From contig JAJAGP010002212.1 in assembly GCA_025084515.1 (NCBI GenBank), positions 28,501 to 92,500 on the forward strand: a DNA stretch of 64,000 bases, read 5' to 3'. Position 1 is the first letter of the stretch; the number at the start of each line of letters is the position of its first letter. Under the pieces are notes generated by a model. The model was not told the origin of the DNA. It did no database searches and saw only the letters and a program-made list of their open reading frames with translations. Below, in pieces: positions 55,250 to 64,000 of the stretch. The DNA comes from Ancistrus triradiatus. Lineage: Eukaryota > Chordata > Actinopteri > Siluriformes > Loricariidae. Position numbers and translations under genes: made by a program.

Positions 55250-55490
55250 CTGATGTTTGAAATGGCACACTACATACCGGTACTGCTCGCATACTAAATC
55301 TGCCTACTACTGAAAATAGTATGCAGTATGCGACCAAAATGAAAATCTGTAGTGCCCTAAACATACCAGGATGGTGACGTACTCTGGTCAGATTTTCCAT
55401 TATTCAGAGGGAGCTATCTTCATGGTGTACCGCATCCCATCATGCACTGCGGCCTCACCAGCTCAGCCTGCTTTATCAAAAGAACATGGC
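55250..55490 (-). repeat. Interspersed repeat, inverted copy of 9885-10112
   Basis: AGTATGCAGTATGCGACCAA, AATCTGTAGTGCCCTAAACA and GCGGCCTCACCAGCTCAGCC match the 9885-10112 repeat in reverse; a second AGTATGC-type cluster is at about 55655-55690. Confidence 0.7.
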
Positions 55491-56284
55491 GTAGGTTAAC
55501 ACTACGGAGGAGAATTCTGCCAACTCCTACCATTATAATGTGGTTTTAGTGGTTGTTTTGGGATATGTTCCCATCAGAACGAGGCTTATAAATTAAAAAA
55601 GAAAAGTCACGTGACTGTGGCGCTACATCGTATGACAGAACTTGTTACTGTGCAGTGTACTATGCAGCATAGTAGTGTTCCATTTCGAATACAGCCATAA
55701 AGATGACATTCCCTCACTTAAAGGCAACCCAATTATGTCTCTATATCATCCAACCAGGCTGAGATCCTGGATAAATTTGACAACAATGTGTACAGATCTA
55801 CAGAGAGAGGTGCTCCTGGATTTAAGATGGGGTTACGTTATAAGAAATCCATTGTATGTTTCATAAACCAAGGAGTTTAGATATAGTCTATACGTCATAT
55901 TGTAGCCTACCTTATACTTGATTAAAATACTTACATTAACCTACAGTTGGACAAAATCAGAAACCAAAGCCAATTTTATTATGAAGTGTCAAATATGTCA
56001 TGTTGAATATTGAATAATGTATTGAAAGAGAAACAGAAATTGTAGTCTTTTTGGACTGCTGGTCAGCTCAGTCAGCTGGCAGCTACCAGGTTCAAGTGTC
56101 ATGACATTTGAACTCCTCCCACTCACACATGGACACTTTTAGAGATGTTTTTTGACCAAAAGCATGAGTCTTTTTCATGAATGAGAATGTGCATACTTGC
56201 AGGTGGTATATGAAAGAATATTTTTACATAGTAGTACTCCAGTAAAAAAACAACTACTAGAAAGTTCAGTTTTCCTTAGAACAG
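55491..56284. other. Collagen intron 6, nothing recognised
   Basis: No exon or named repeat. Confidence 0.5.
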
Positions 56285-56490
56285 TCAAGTCAAATTGCTT
56301 TATATAGTGCTTTTTTTTACAATATGGAATCATCTCAAAGCAGCTTTACAAATATATTGGCTCAAAACCCTAGTTGAGCAAGTCTGAGGCGGCAGAGGCA
56401 AGGAAAAACTCCCCTAACATTATAGGGAAGAAACTTTGGGAGGACCAAGATTCAAAAAGGGACCCAACCCTCCTTGGGCAGCCTGGAATG
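56285..56490 (-). repeat. LINE-like 3' tail, minus orientation
   Basis: GTCAAGTCAAATTGCTTTAT, GGCAGAGGCAAGGAAAAACT and GGGACCCAACCCTCCTTGGG are the reverse of 9440-9660. Confidence 0.6.
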
Positions 56491-57730
56491 TTAAATGTAA
56501 GAATTAAAGAATTATATCTAAAGAAAATTTACTACTAAAAATTAGAACAGAATAATATATAGTCTAAGATGACATAAACTAAGTATGAAATAATACAGAA
56601 TATAATAAAATAGATGATAAAGGCTATAGCATGTAAGATATTAGTATAAATAAATAAAATATTGAATACAACAGATTTAGGATTCTGCGAGTTGAGTTAG
56701 TCCAATTAAAAAGAGTCACTGTAGGTTCTTGTTTCCTCGATGGGAAAGATTTGGTTGTAATAACTAGTTATTATTGTAACACTAGTTATTCATTTATGAA
56801 TTGTCTTTACAAACAATATTAATGTGCTTACGCTATGTAATAAGATTAAAATAAAAGACCTGCCATAAAACATTTTGAGCATGTTATGAACTTCAGAACC
56901 CTTGAATTACGTTTTAAAATTACAGCTTACTGGCTTGTGAATTTGTACTCAGGATCTGTGGAGTATAACAACCCTCACTGATAAGGTTCAAGCCACATGT
57001 GACATCCATGCAAGACCAGTTGGGATCATGTATGCAGGAATTGTGTTTTCTTGAAATCACCTCATGCAAATCCAAAACAGCTTCCTGACATGTGGCACAG
57101 GACAGAAAATGATTGTCTTTATATAGGACAGTCATTAAGCCAAACAGTAAATAATAGAGGCTTCATGTCAGCATACTGGCTAATGTGCATTCTTTATCTA
57201 TCCTTTCATATGGTTCAAATTTGTTATCTGCATGCATCTCCTTAGTCTGTATTTTTCTTGTTTAAAGGATTTAAAGAAGGCCTGCTGCCTTTGCTTCCAC
57301 ATTCTGGCATGGTACCCAAAACCACATGTTGCATTCTACCATTTTTAGCTTATGGTTCAGGCTGCCCAGAATGTCCTGCAATAAGACCAGTCACAGTGAC
57401 CATTGCATGTTTATTTGGCATTTCCCATTTACTGTATATAAAATGACTTTAGCCATCTTAAAATCACTTGTATAGAATCCTGCCTTTGGACTTAGAATTG
57501 GCTTGCATTGCTAGAAACCCAATATTTTGGTTAATGGCAGTGACTTTAGGGGAAAAAATTGCTGTAAAATCTCAGGCTTACTGTTTCTAGTGGCTATTGC
57601 CTTTTTTGATTGTTAGGATTTTCATTTAATATTTTTGAATGCAACCTATACTTTTGTCTAATTCTAATGGTTTGTCAGCAATGCTTAGTTGCTAAGTTTT
57701 TTTTGTTTTTTTACTTGTGTGTGTTTGCAG
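56491..57730. other. Collagen intron 6, nothing recognised
   Basis: AT-rich; no exon or named repeat. Confidence 0.5.
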
Positions 57731-57784
57731 GGAGATCTGGGTAGTATTGGTCCTGTTGGTGGAGCTGGTATAGAGGGTCGAAAG
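57731..57784 (+). CDS. col27a1: Collagen XXVII-like exon 7 (54 bp)
   Basis: Acceptor GTTTGCAG before 57731 and donor GTAGGT at 57785 enclose 54 bp encoding GDLGSIGPVGGAGIEGRK, six Gly-X-Y triplets in phase 0. The spacing GDxG...GRK aligns with the mammalian collagen XXVII exon that follows the interruption. A long T-rich tract (TTTTTTGTTTTTTTACTTG) precedes the acceptor. Confidence 0.9.
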
Positions 57785-57917
57785 GTAGGTAATTCTTCTA
57801 TAATGTTAAAGATAAACATAATTGCACATTTGTGTTTAATCTGTTTACCATGCTTCCTTAACTAACTGCTATGAATGCTTTTCTTTACTATTTTTGATAT
57901 ACATACTGTGTTCGTGC

Positions 57918-57940
57918 ACACACACACACACACACACACG
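57918..57940 (+). repeat. (CA)n microsatellite
   Basis: About 23 bases of CA repeats. Confidence 0.9.
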
Positions 57941-57946
57941 GAGTTA

Positions 57947-58318
57947 CAGTACTGTGCAAAAGTCTTAGGCCATCATTACATTTGTTGTTTTATCAATGGT
58001 ATAATTACCATATGTACCATACATACAAGCTTGGATTTGTCCCTCTATAAACTTCAGCATATCTTAGCATTTTCAACCTGTTCCCCTTCCCAAAAAGTGG
58101 TTTATTGGCTGTTGCCCTTTCTAAAAGACATTCCTGATCACGATTCTGTAACCTATAGAAGCTGTTTTATCTTTTTTTTTCAGTATTTTACTATTGCATA
58201 CAAATGTCCTGTATTCTAGTAAACATACTGAGAAATAATTGGTTACTGTGTGGTCATTACACCATTACTAAAACTACTATCTAATTTAATGGTGGCCTCA
58301 GACTTTTGCACAGTACTG
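57947..58318 (-). mobile_element. Non-autonomous Tc1-like element (372 bp) with TA target site
   Basis: Ends CAGTACTGTGCAAAAGTCTT and, in reverse complement, CAGTACTGTGCAAAAGTCTG; TA at 57945-57946 and 58319-58320. Its interior (TCAGCATATCTTAGCATTTT, ACCTGTTCCCCTTCCCAAAA) is the reverse complement of transposase sequence in 48564-49045, so it is a deletion derivative of that family. Confidence 0.9.
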
Positions 58319-58320
58319 TA

Positions 58321-59625
58321 CATACTGTGTTTGCCTCTAGCTCGGACATAAATACTAATAGTAATGTCTAACTGAATGTTTGTGTGCTGTCATGGATATT
58401 GAGTGTAAACATTGTAGGGAAGCCCTATTGAGTACTTTACACAGTCGTGACGCAGATTGACAGCACTCACACACACTCTGTATGATAAAATATCTTTGGG
58501 GGCTTGTTCTAAAGTCACAGACATATTTTGGACCTAAGCAGTCCTAAGCAGATTAATAAACAAAACTATAAACGATGTGTAAGCTGCCCAAGAGAAACCA
58601 AAATATGTTTGCTTTCAGAACTAATAGCAAAGGAAATATTCAATGCAATACATAAACCCTGAAAGCAATCTACCACACAGCCAAAAGGAAAGCATGGAAG
58701 CCATGGCCTGTCAGGTAGGAGTGATACGTAACAGAAGCAGTGAGTGGAAGTTCCTGAATACTGTAAGTGTTTGATGAGGGTTATCTGGAGATGACATAGT
58801 TTGAAAATACAATACTAACAATCCCATAGCCATTTGTAGTCAGGACAATAAAGGAATCAGAATGAATGTGTGTATACCTGAATATAGTGAATAGCTGTCA
58901 TTCTGTTAAAATTAATATTTTATTTACTTTAGAAATGAAAATGCAGCCACCTGTAAGTCAGATATTTGATACTAATTTGGGGGAATTTAGTACTGGAGAA
59001 GTTTGCAGAGCGTTTCGCTGGCCCGATGTCAGTTAATAGGAATTTTTCTAAACTCACATAAAGGAGTCCCAGTCACTCTGTATATTTGTGTGTGTGAATT
59101 TTCCTTGGAAAAAAATGTGGAAAGTAGCAGCTGGCCCCGGGAGAAGAAAAGGTGTGTGTTTGAGTGAGTGTTCATGTTTAATAGCGTGTTTTTACATGTA
59201 AATGAGTTTCCAGATGGGTCAGCAAGGGCCCTGCCAAGACTACACACTTCCCACTGCAGTATTACTCTCTCTGTTGTAAATACCGAATCCTAACAATGCA
59301 TACTTAACACCGTTCTTTTAGAATGCAAGCCAAATGGTCAAAACTGTAATATGTTCCTATTATCATAAGGACATTTAATTCCATAAAGAGATAAAAACAT
59401 ACACACGCACAAACACTCTCTTGTGTTACATTTGCATATACAGTGTGAGTTACATAACACCGGATGAGTAAGAACTGATACATCAACATCCTCCGCTATG
59501 GGGCGCTGAGATTTCTGTTTAAAAAACTCCTTTTTGCTGCTCTATTACTATAAAATGTTTGTTTATTTCTGTGTTTTCTTTTCTTTTTATTCATGTCATC
59601 ATTAGATCATTAGATAAAGTTCAAC
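58321..59625. other. Collagen intron 7, nothing recognised
   Basis: No exon or named repeat. Confidence 0.5.
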
Positions 59626-59626
59626 A

Positions 59627-59705
59627 TGCAGTACTATGCAAAAGTCTTAGGCCACCATTAGATGAGATATACCATTGTTTTAGCAACGATAATGACCATA
59701 TATGC
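59627..59705 (+). mobile_element. Solo left end of the CAGTACTGTGCAAAAG family
   Basis: CAGTACTATGCAAAAGTCTT followed by AGGCCACCATTAGATGAGAT; nothing of the transposase remains. Confidence 0.7.
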
Positions 59706-59729
59706 TGCATGGACTTTACACCTGCATGC

Positions 59730-59860
59730 TACATCTACTGTACACTAATCCTAAAATTAACATCACTAACCTAAAGCAAATCTTTTGGCTCTCTTTAAAG
59801 CGAGTTGCAGCCTTTGCAATTTCTCCTGAGAGGATATGGTAAAAATGTCACTGTACATTT
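59730..59860 (-). repeat. Intronic repeat fragment, inverted
   Basis: ACACTAATCCTAAAATTAAC, CCTAAAGCAAATCTTTTGGC and GCGAGTTGCAGCCTTTGCAA are part of the 29726 family in reverse. Confidence 0.5.
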
Positions 59861-60150
59861 AAGAACTAATTAGTATTTGGTATGTCCCCCTTTTGCTGTA
59901 ATGACAACGTGCACACGAGCTGACATCTGTGTTATACCAACATGATTTCACAATATTCCAAAGAATCTTGTGTTGTTATGAATGTTTGGCTTTTTCTTTC
60001 TTCAAGTGCCCCATAAATGCTCTATGGGTTTTGGTCACGTGATTTGGGGGTGGGATTGGTTGGTGGTAATTATCCTGCTTCAGTGTGAATCCTTCTCCAA
60101 TGATCCAAACAAGCATTTTCACTAGTGCTCTCAGACTGTGGGTCTCCACT
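59845..60150 (-). mobile_element. Tc1-like remnant
   Basis: TTAGTATTTGGTATGTCCCC, TGCTCTATGGGTTTTGGTCA and ATTTTCACTAGTGCTCTCAG are the reverse of a Tc1-type element related to 14389-14720. A parallel copy is at 61940-62300. Confidence 0.65.
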
Positions 60151-60541
60151 GTGTGTACTGTTTATGTACATATAATATATAATCATATTACCCAAGTAAA
60201 TTGTGTTTTTACAAATGACAGCAGTATAATACATATGATCAGAATGTTGTTTTGTTTGTACTGTATTAGAACAACTTTGCTGTTTAACTACTAATTTCAG
60301 GTTCACAGTAAGCTAGAAAAGCCTGGGTTAAGCTTCCCCATCCTCAGAAGTGCTTTTGAGTAGACTAACCTGAAAGTCTGGAGCTTATTTTTTGCTGTCC
60401 ATTGGCAAGCATTTGTAACAGATGGAGTTCAAACTGTGATATATTCTAATGCACCTAATGAAGAAAAACACTTAATGGGTAATGTACCAAAAACCAGACT
60501 AGGAGCAGGACGAAAGTGTGCTCAAGCATTTGTAGTGTTAA

Positions 60542-60543
<2 letters not shown>

Positions 60544-60594
<51 letters not shown>

Positions 60595-60794
60595 GTATAT
60601 GTGTATACGTGTGTGTCTCCTCACATCTCATGATCGCTGTTGCTCCCCTGTATGTGTGTGTTTCTCTATATCTGTATATCTCTCATAGATCTCTCTATCA
60701 CTCTATCTATCTCTATAGATATCTATATATATATATATATATCATATATCTATCTATATATATATATATTATATATAGATATAGATATATATAG

Positions 60795-60835
<41 letters not shown>

Positions 60836-60860
60836 TGTGTATATATATATATAAACACAC
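60544..60860 (+). repeat. (AT)n, GATATAT and (GT)n simple repeat cluster
   Basis: ATATAT repeats at 60545-60600, ATAGATAT-type repeats at 60700-60797, GT repeats at 60795-60840. Confidence 0.95.
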
Positions 60861-60861
60861 A

Positions 60862-60975
60862 CACCAATCACTCTATTAGCTACACCTTCATGTTTATACA
60901 GTCGTTGTTTATTTTATCAGTTCCACTTCCCATATAGATGCACTTTCACTGTAGTCTGTGACTGGCCGCTTTCTG
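60862..60975 (-). mobile_element. Non-autonomous DNA element end fragment
   Basis: CACCAATCACTCTATTAGCT and ATTTTATCAGTTCCACTTCC then CATATAGATGCACTT match the start of 38560-38985. Confidence 0.6.
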
Positions 60976-61289
60976 ACATCCACCTCCTACCTTTTCTTAA
61001 TGTATGAGTCTCTAAAGTTTTTCCATAGTCTTCTCACTTCATCAACTAGCCTATAGAATAATAACGAGGTTCAACATCTAAAAGTAATTGTAGGTCAACT
61101 GGTTACACGGGTAAACTGTTTCATTTTAGCGCAATAGCTGATAACCAACAGGTTTGCAGTTTTCTTCACTTGTTTGATGAAAACAAATCAGAGACTGACG
61201 TTACCATTGTTGTATTTTTAGCCAAGCATCTCAAATATGCAAAGTTCAAGTTCTTTATTTTTAGCTCACAAATTACACAAGCAGTGATA

Positions 61290-61475
61290 AAGCCTTTGTA
61301 TCCCTGTGGGGACATTTGGTCCCTATGATGTACTATAAACATCCCCCACACACATTTGTCTTGCTATCCTTGTGAGGACTTTCTGTTGACATAAATGATG
61401 TAAAAAAGCAGTTAAAGAAGCGAGTCCAAATTCCAGGTTTTCCTATCATTGTAGGGGCATTTGGTCCTCACAAGT
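61290..61475 (-). repeat. Intronic repeat copy upstream of exon 8
   Basis: CCCTGTGGGGACATTTGGTC, TGTGAGGACTTTCTGTTGAC and GTAGGGGCATTTGGTCCTCA belong to the 29726 family. Confidence 0.6.
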
Positions 61476-61576
61476 ATAGCAAGACAAGGTACACACACAT
61501 GCACACAAAATGAAGCTCAAATCAAAAGTGTCAGAATTGTGTTTGTACGTAACTCATATATTATTTTTGTTTACAG

Positions 61577-61621
61577 GGGCAAAAAGGCCATCCAGGGCCG
61601 TCTGGGCTTCCGGGAGAACCT
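61577..61621 (+). CDS. col27a1: Collagen XXVII-like exon 8 (45 bp)
   Basis: Acceptor TTTACAG before 61577 and donor GTGAGT at 61622 enclose 45 bp encoding GQKGHPGPSGLPGEP, five triplets. 45 bp is the standard shortened fibrillar-collagen exon, and phase 0 is kept at both ends. The GxKGxPGP start matches the mammalian chain at the same place in the order. Confidence 0.9.
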
Positions 61622-61749
61622 GTGAGTCGCACACAATGACATGCATGCACACGCGCTGTCCTGAACTTTTCATTACTGACGTAAAGCTCCTCAGAAAAGG
61701 CTACAAGCCTGCTCTCTCATTTATACCCCCTCACACATACACACACGTT

Positions 61750-61935
61750 TGTCTTTGTATCATTGTGGGGACTTTCCACTGACATACTGTAGCTAATTAA
61801 TGCTACACCAACACCTAATCCTAAAATTGACCTAAAGCAAATCTTTTTCAAGAGAGTTGCAGTTTTCCTTGTGGGGATATGGTTAAAATGGCACACCTAT
61901 CTAAGCTTGTGGAGCCACTTGGTCCTCACAGTGAT
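61750..61935 (-). repeat. Intronic repeat copy downstream of exon 8
   Basis: CATTGTGGGGACTTTCCACT, ATTAATGCTACACCAACACC and CTTGTGGGGATATGG in the usual reversed order. Confidence 0.7.
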
Positions 61936-61939
61936 ATAC

Positions 61940-62310
61940 ACTGGACACTATAAATTTAAGAATTTATGAGTATTTGGTGTGTCACCCTTTGCTGAATTGA
62001 CAGCGTGTACTCAAGCGGACATGGACATGTGATGAGCCACATGACACCAGCATGATTTCTCAATATTTCGAGCATCTTGTGATGCTACTGAATGCATGGC
62101 TTTCTCTTTCTTCAAGTGAGGTCCCCGTCCCCCATGAACGCTCTGTGGGGTTTAGGTCAGGTGACCGACTAAGAAAGTCCATGACAGTCAGCACTACTTG
62201 ATCTTGATCGTTGGTCTTTTTTGGGTTATTAATCCTCTGCAGTATGAATCCTTTTTCATAAAGATTCAGACATCATTGTTCACCAGTGACCTAGATATTT
62301 GGCCAAGCAA
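61940..62310 (-). mobile_element. Tc1-like remnant
   Basis: TATGAGTATTTGGTGTGTCA, CTCTGTGGGGTTTAGGTCAG and ACATCATTGTTCACCAGTGA match the 59845-60150 copy with small indels; no intact frame. Confidence 0.65.
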
Positions 62311-62697
62311 ATTCAAGCAAACAATGTTCTGATATTTAGAATGGTTTCTGGACTGCAGAATAATTTTGGTAAACAAGTATTGTTATAAATGGTGTACTGA
62401 ATTTGTGGTTTCAAAGTTAAAACGATGGCTGTTGTAATCGGCGTCAGCATGATTGTGAATGTGCACGAGGAGTATACATTTGAGTGCTTAAATAGCTTTG
62501 TGATTGTTATCAAACCATCGTACTTCTACATTTCTCCAGTAAATTACTTAAATTACATTAAATTACGTAGATCCACAAAGATCCAAAGAAGAATTTTCAC
62601 TAGACCTTTGGCCTCCACTGTACATTGTTTATATACCCTTATTTTACACCCGCCCAAACATTCTCTCAATATCTCTCTCATCCTCTTAACTTTTCAG

Positions 62698-62751
62698 GGG
62701 GAACCTGGACTTGAAGGAAGTGCCGGTGCCAAAGGTTATCCTGGCAGGCAG
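62698..62751 (+). CDS. col27a1: Collagen XXVII-like exon 9 (54 bp), last exon seen in the window
   Basis: Acceptor AACTTTTCAG before 62698 and donor GTGCAG at 62752 enclose 54 bp encoding GEPGLEGSAGAKGYPGRQ. The AGAKGYPGRQ end is close to the mammalian collagen XXVII sequence, which is among the strongest evidence for the gene identity. The donor departs from consensus at positions +4 to +6 (GTGCAG). No further collagen exon is visible between here and the window end. Confidence 0.88.
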
Positions 62752-64000
62752 GTGCAGTAGATTTTCTTTTGCTGTGAAGTGTGTCTATATATGAGTGTAT
62801 ATTTCAAATATACAGCTTTTGTTTATCTAAATGTGTAATCTAAGTGTGTGATATATATATATGTCATTTTTGTTACTGGGTTTCTGGTAATAGTAACAAT
62901 ATTTAATTAGCTGTAACAAGTTGGAGAAGGGTTAAACATGTTTTTCCATTGAGAGTGCGTTTTCCAACAATATAATACTCTGTGTTTTATTTTCGTAAAT
63001 TAATATTAAACTTCATTTCAGCATCTTAAGCTTGTAATGGGTTGTGGTACATCTCCATGATCATAAAACCAAAAAAAAAAAAAGTTTAATACGAAACGAT
63101 AATCCAAGTTTGAAATTGTCTGGACTGTGGAACTGTGGAATATGTGTACATTTTGATCAGCCTACACCAACCCAATATTTTTCTGACAGCAAGAACTTCA
63201 AGCCATTTATATTCTCACACAGATTCCAACAAAAACCAACATTCTTATACAAACTCCAAACTACCAACATTCGCACAAAGATACCAACAAACACCAGCGT
63301 TCTTATATCTCATATTATATAATAATAATAATAATTATTATTATTAATAATATTCTTATTATTAATAGTATTCTCACACCGACTCTAACAAGCACCAAAC
63401 AAAAGCTAACATTCCTGCACAACCTCCAAAAACACAGATACCAACAAACACAAACATTGCCGTACAAATTCCATTCTGACGCAGATCCCTACATTCTTAT
63501 ACAGACTCCAAACCCCAAACCCCAACATTCCTATACAAACTCCAAACCCTAACATTCTCACTTACATTCCAACAAACCCAAACATTCCTATACAAACTCC
63601 AAACTGCTAACAAACTAAACTCCCACAACATTTATCAATCCAGGCAAACAATGTTCTGACATTTAAATTGGGTTTTGGTCTGCAGTTGAAATTGAATAGT
63701 TTCTGTAATCAAGTATTATTATAAATTGTTTATTGAATTCATGAGTTCCCAATAATGACTTTTGCTAATGGTATCTGCACGAGTGTGAGTGTATGTGCGA
63801 AGGGCACATTTGAGTGTGCAAATGGCTTTGTGCTTATGATAAAACCTCTGTGCCTTTACATTTCTCCAGTAAATGACTTCTTTTTTTGGTTTCTGCACGG
63901 TGAATTGCAGTGAAGGGAGGCATTTCCCTGTGTTCACTGGAGAAAATACTGCACAGAGAGTTGTGGGAATGAGAGTGTTGTGAACCAGGTGATTAAAGTG
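62752..64000 (+). other. Start of collagen intron 9
   Basis: No further Gly-X-Y exon was found. The stretch contains a short ATATAT run near 62850, an A run at 63070, an imprecise tandem array of CATTCnnATACAAACTCCAAAC-like units from about 63180 to 63600, and a TAATAATA run at 63320-63360. Confidence 0.6.
63180..63610 (+). repeat. Degenerate minisatellite-like array in intron 9
   Basis: Irregular repeats of the phrase 'ACATTC (T/C)(T/A)TACA(A)AACTCCAAAC' and 'ACCAACAAACACCA' recur about ten times, each roughly 25-40 bases, broken in the middle by a TAA/ATT-rich stretch at 63318-63370. The plus strand is poor in G through this stretch. Confidence 0.6.

Larger units (their letters stand above)
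29560..62751 (+). other. col27a1: 5' part of a collagen alpha-1(XXVII)-like gene (exons 1-9, continues past window)
   Basis: Fibrillar procollagen secreted to the extracellular matrix; the mammalian orthologue is expressed mainly in cartilage and other developing connective tissues. Nine exons can be placed by GT-AG sites, reading phase and family similarity: signal peptide (exons 1-2), TSPN/LamG domain plus variable region (exon 3), then 45/54-bp Gly-X-Y exons (4-9). The mature start SEDVDVLQQ and the sequence AKGYPGRQ in exon 9 correspond to what I remember of mammalian collagen XXVII, and exon 6 carries the LSPGKA interruption typical of that chain rather than collagens V/XI. Introns 1 and 2 are about 8.0 and 3.0 kb. 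Most of the triple helix and the C-propeptide lie downstream. Teleosts have two co-orthologues and I cannot say whether this is the a or b copy. Collagen XXIV is the main alternative and is less likely. Confidence 0.87.

Overview
This window looks like vertebrate nuclear DNA, most likely from a teleost and probably an ostariophysan such as a catfish or characin. That placement is inferred from very dense decayed Tc1-like transposons, tRNA-derived SINEs with a 3' end reading AAGGGCGTCTGCTAAATG, and long CA/GA/TA microsatellites. There is no sign of prokaryotic organisation. I recognise one protein-coding gene; nearly everything else that can be named is mobile-element debris or simple repeat.

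The gene is the 5' part of a fibrillar procollagen of the collagen XXVII type (COL27A1/col27a1), plus strand, from about 29.2 kb to beyond the window end. Nine exons can be placed. Exon 1 (start codon 29560) and exon 2 (37578-37648) together encode a signal peptide. Exon 3 (40691-42372) encodes the thrombospondin-N-terminal-like (TSPN/LamG) domain, a long Lys/Pro/Thr/Ser-rich variable region and the first three Gly-X-Y triplets. Exons 4-9 (48039, 49547, 53001, 57731, 61577, 62698) are the short 45/54-bp phase-0 Gly-X-Y exons typical of fibrillar collagens. The joins keep frame and match the family order, including the conserved short interruption in the early triple helix. The exception is exon 6, which is 52 bp and lacks two G residues, so it breaks the frame as written. 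The rest of the triple helix and the C-propeptide lie outside the window.

Region by region: 1-29 kb is gene-poor and holds SINEs, LINE-type 3' tails, at least eight Tc1-like insertions or fragments (several with clear terminal inverted repeats and TA target sites), a 445-bp composite repeat present twice 18.6 kb apart, and an approximately 570-bp purine-rich tract near 23.5 kb. 29.17-29.61 kb is a CpG-rich promoter/first-exon region with several upstream ORFs. 29.6-40.7 kb (introns 1 and 2) carries many copies of one interspersed repeat, three of them in a row just after exon 1, plus SINEs, a LINE reverse-transcriptase tail and a hAT-like insertion nested inside another repeat. 42.4-64 kb (introns 3-9) has Tc1 elements, short deletion derivatives sharing the same ends, and microsatellites.

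I did not find a clearly new biological system. The items most worth checking are the exon 6 lesion, the upstream ORFs overlapping the collagen start, the purine tract, and the nested or deletion-derived transposons.
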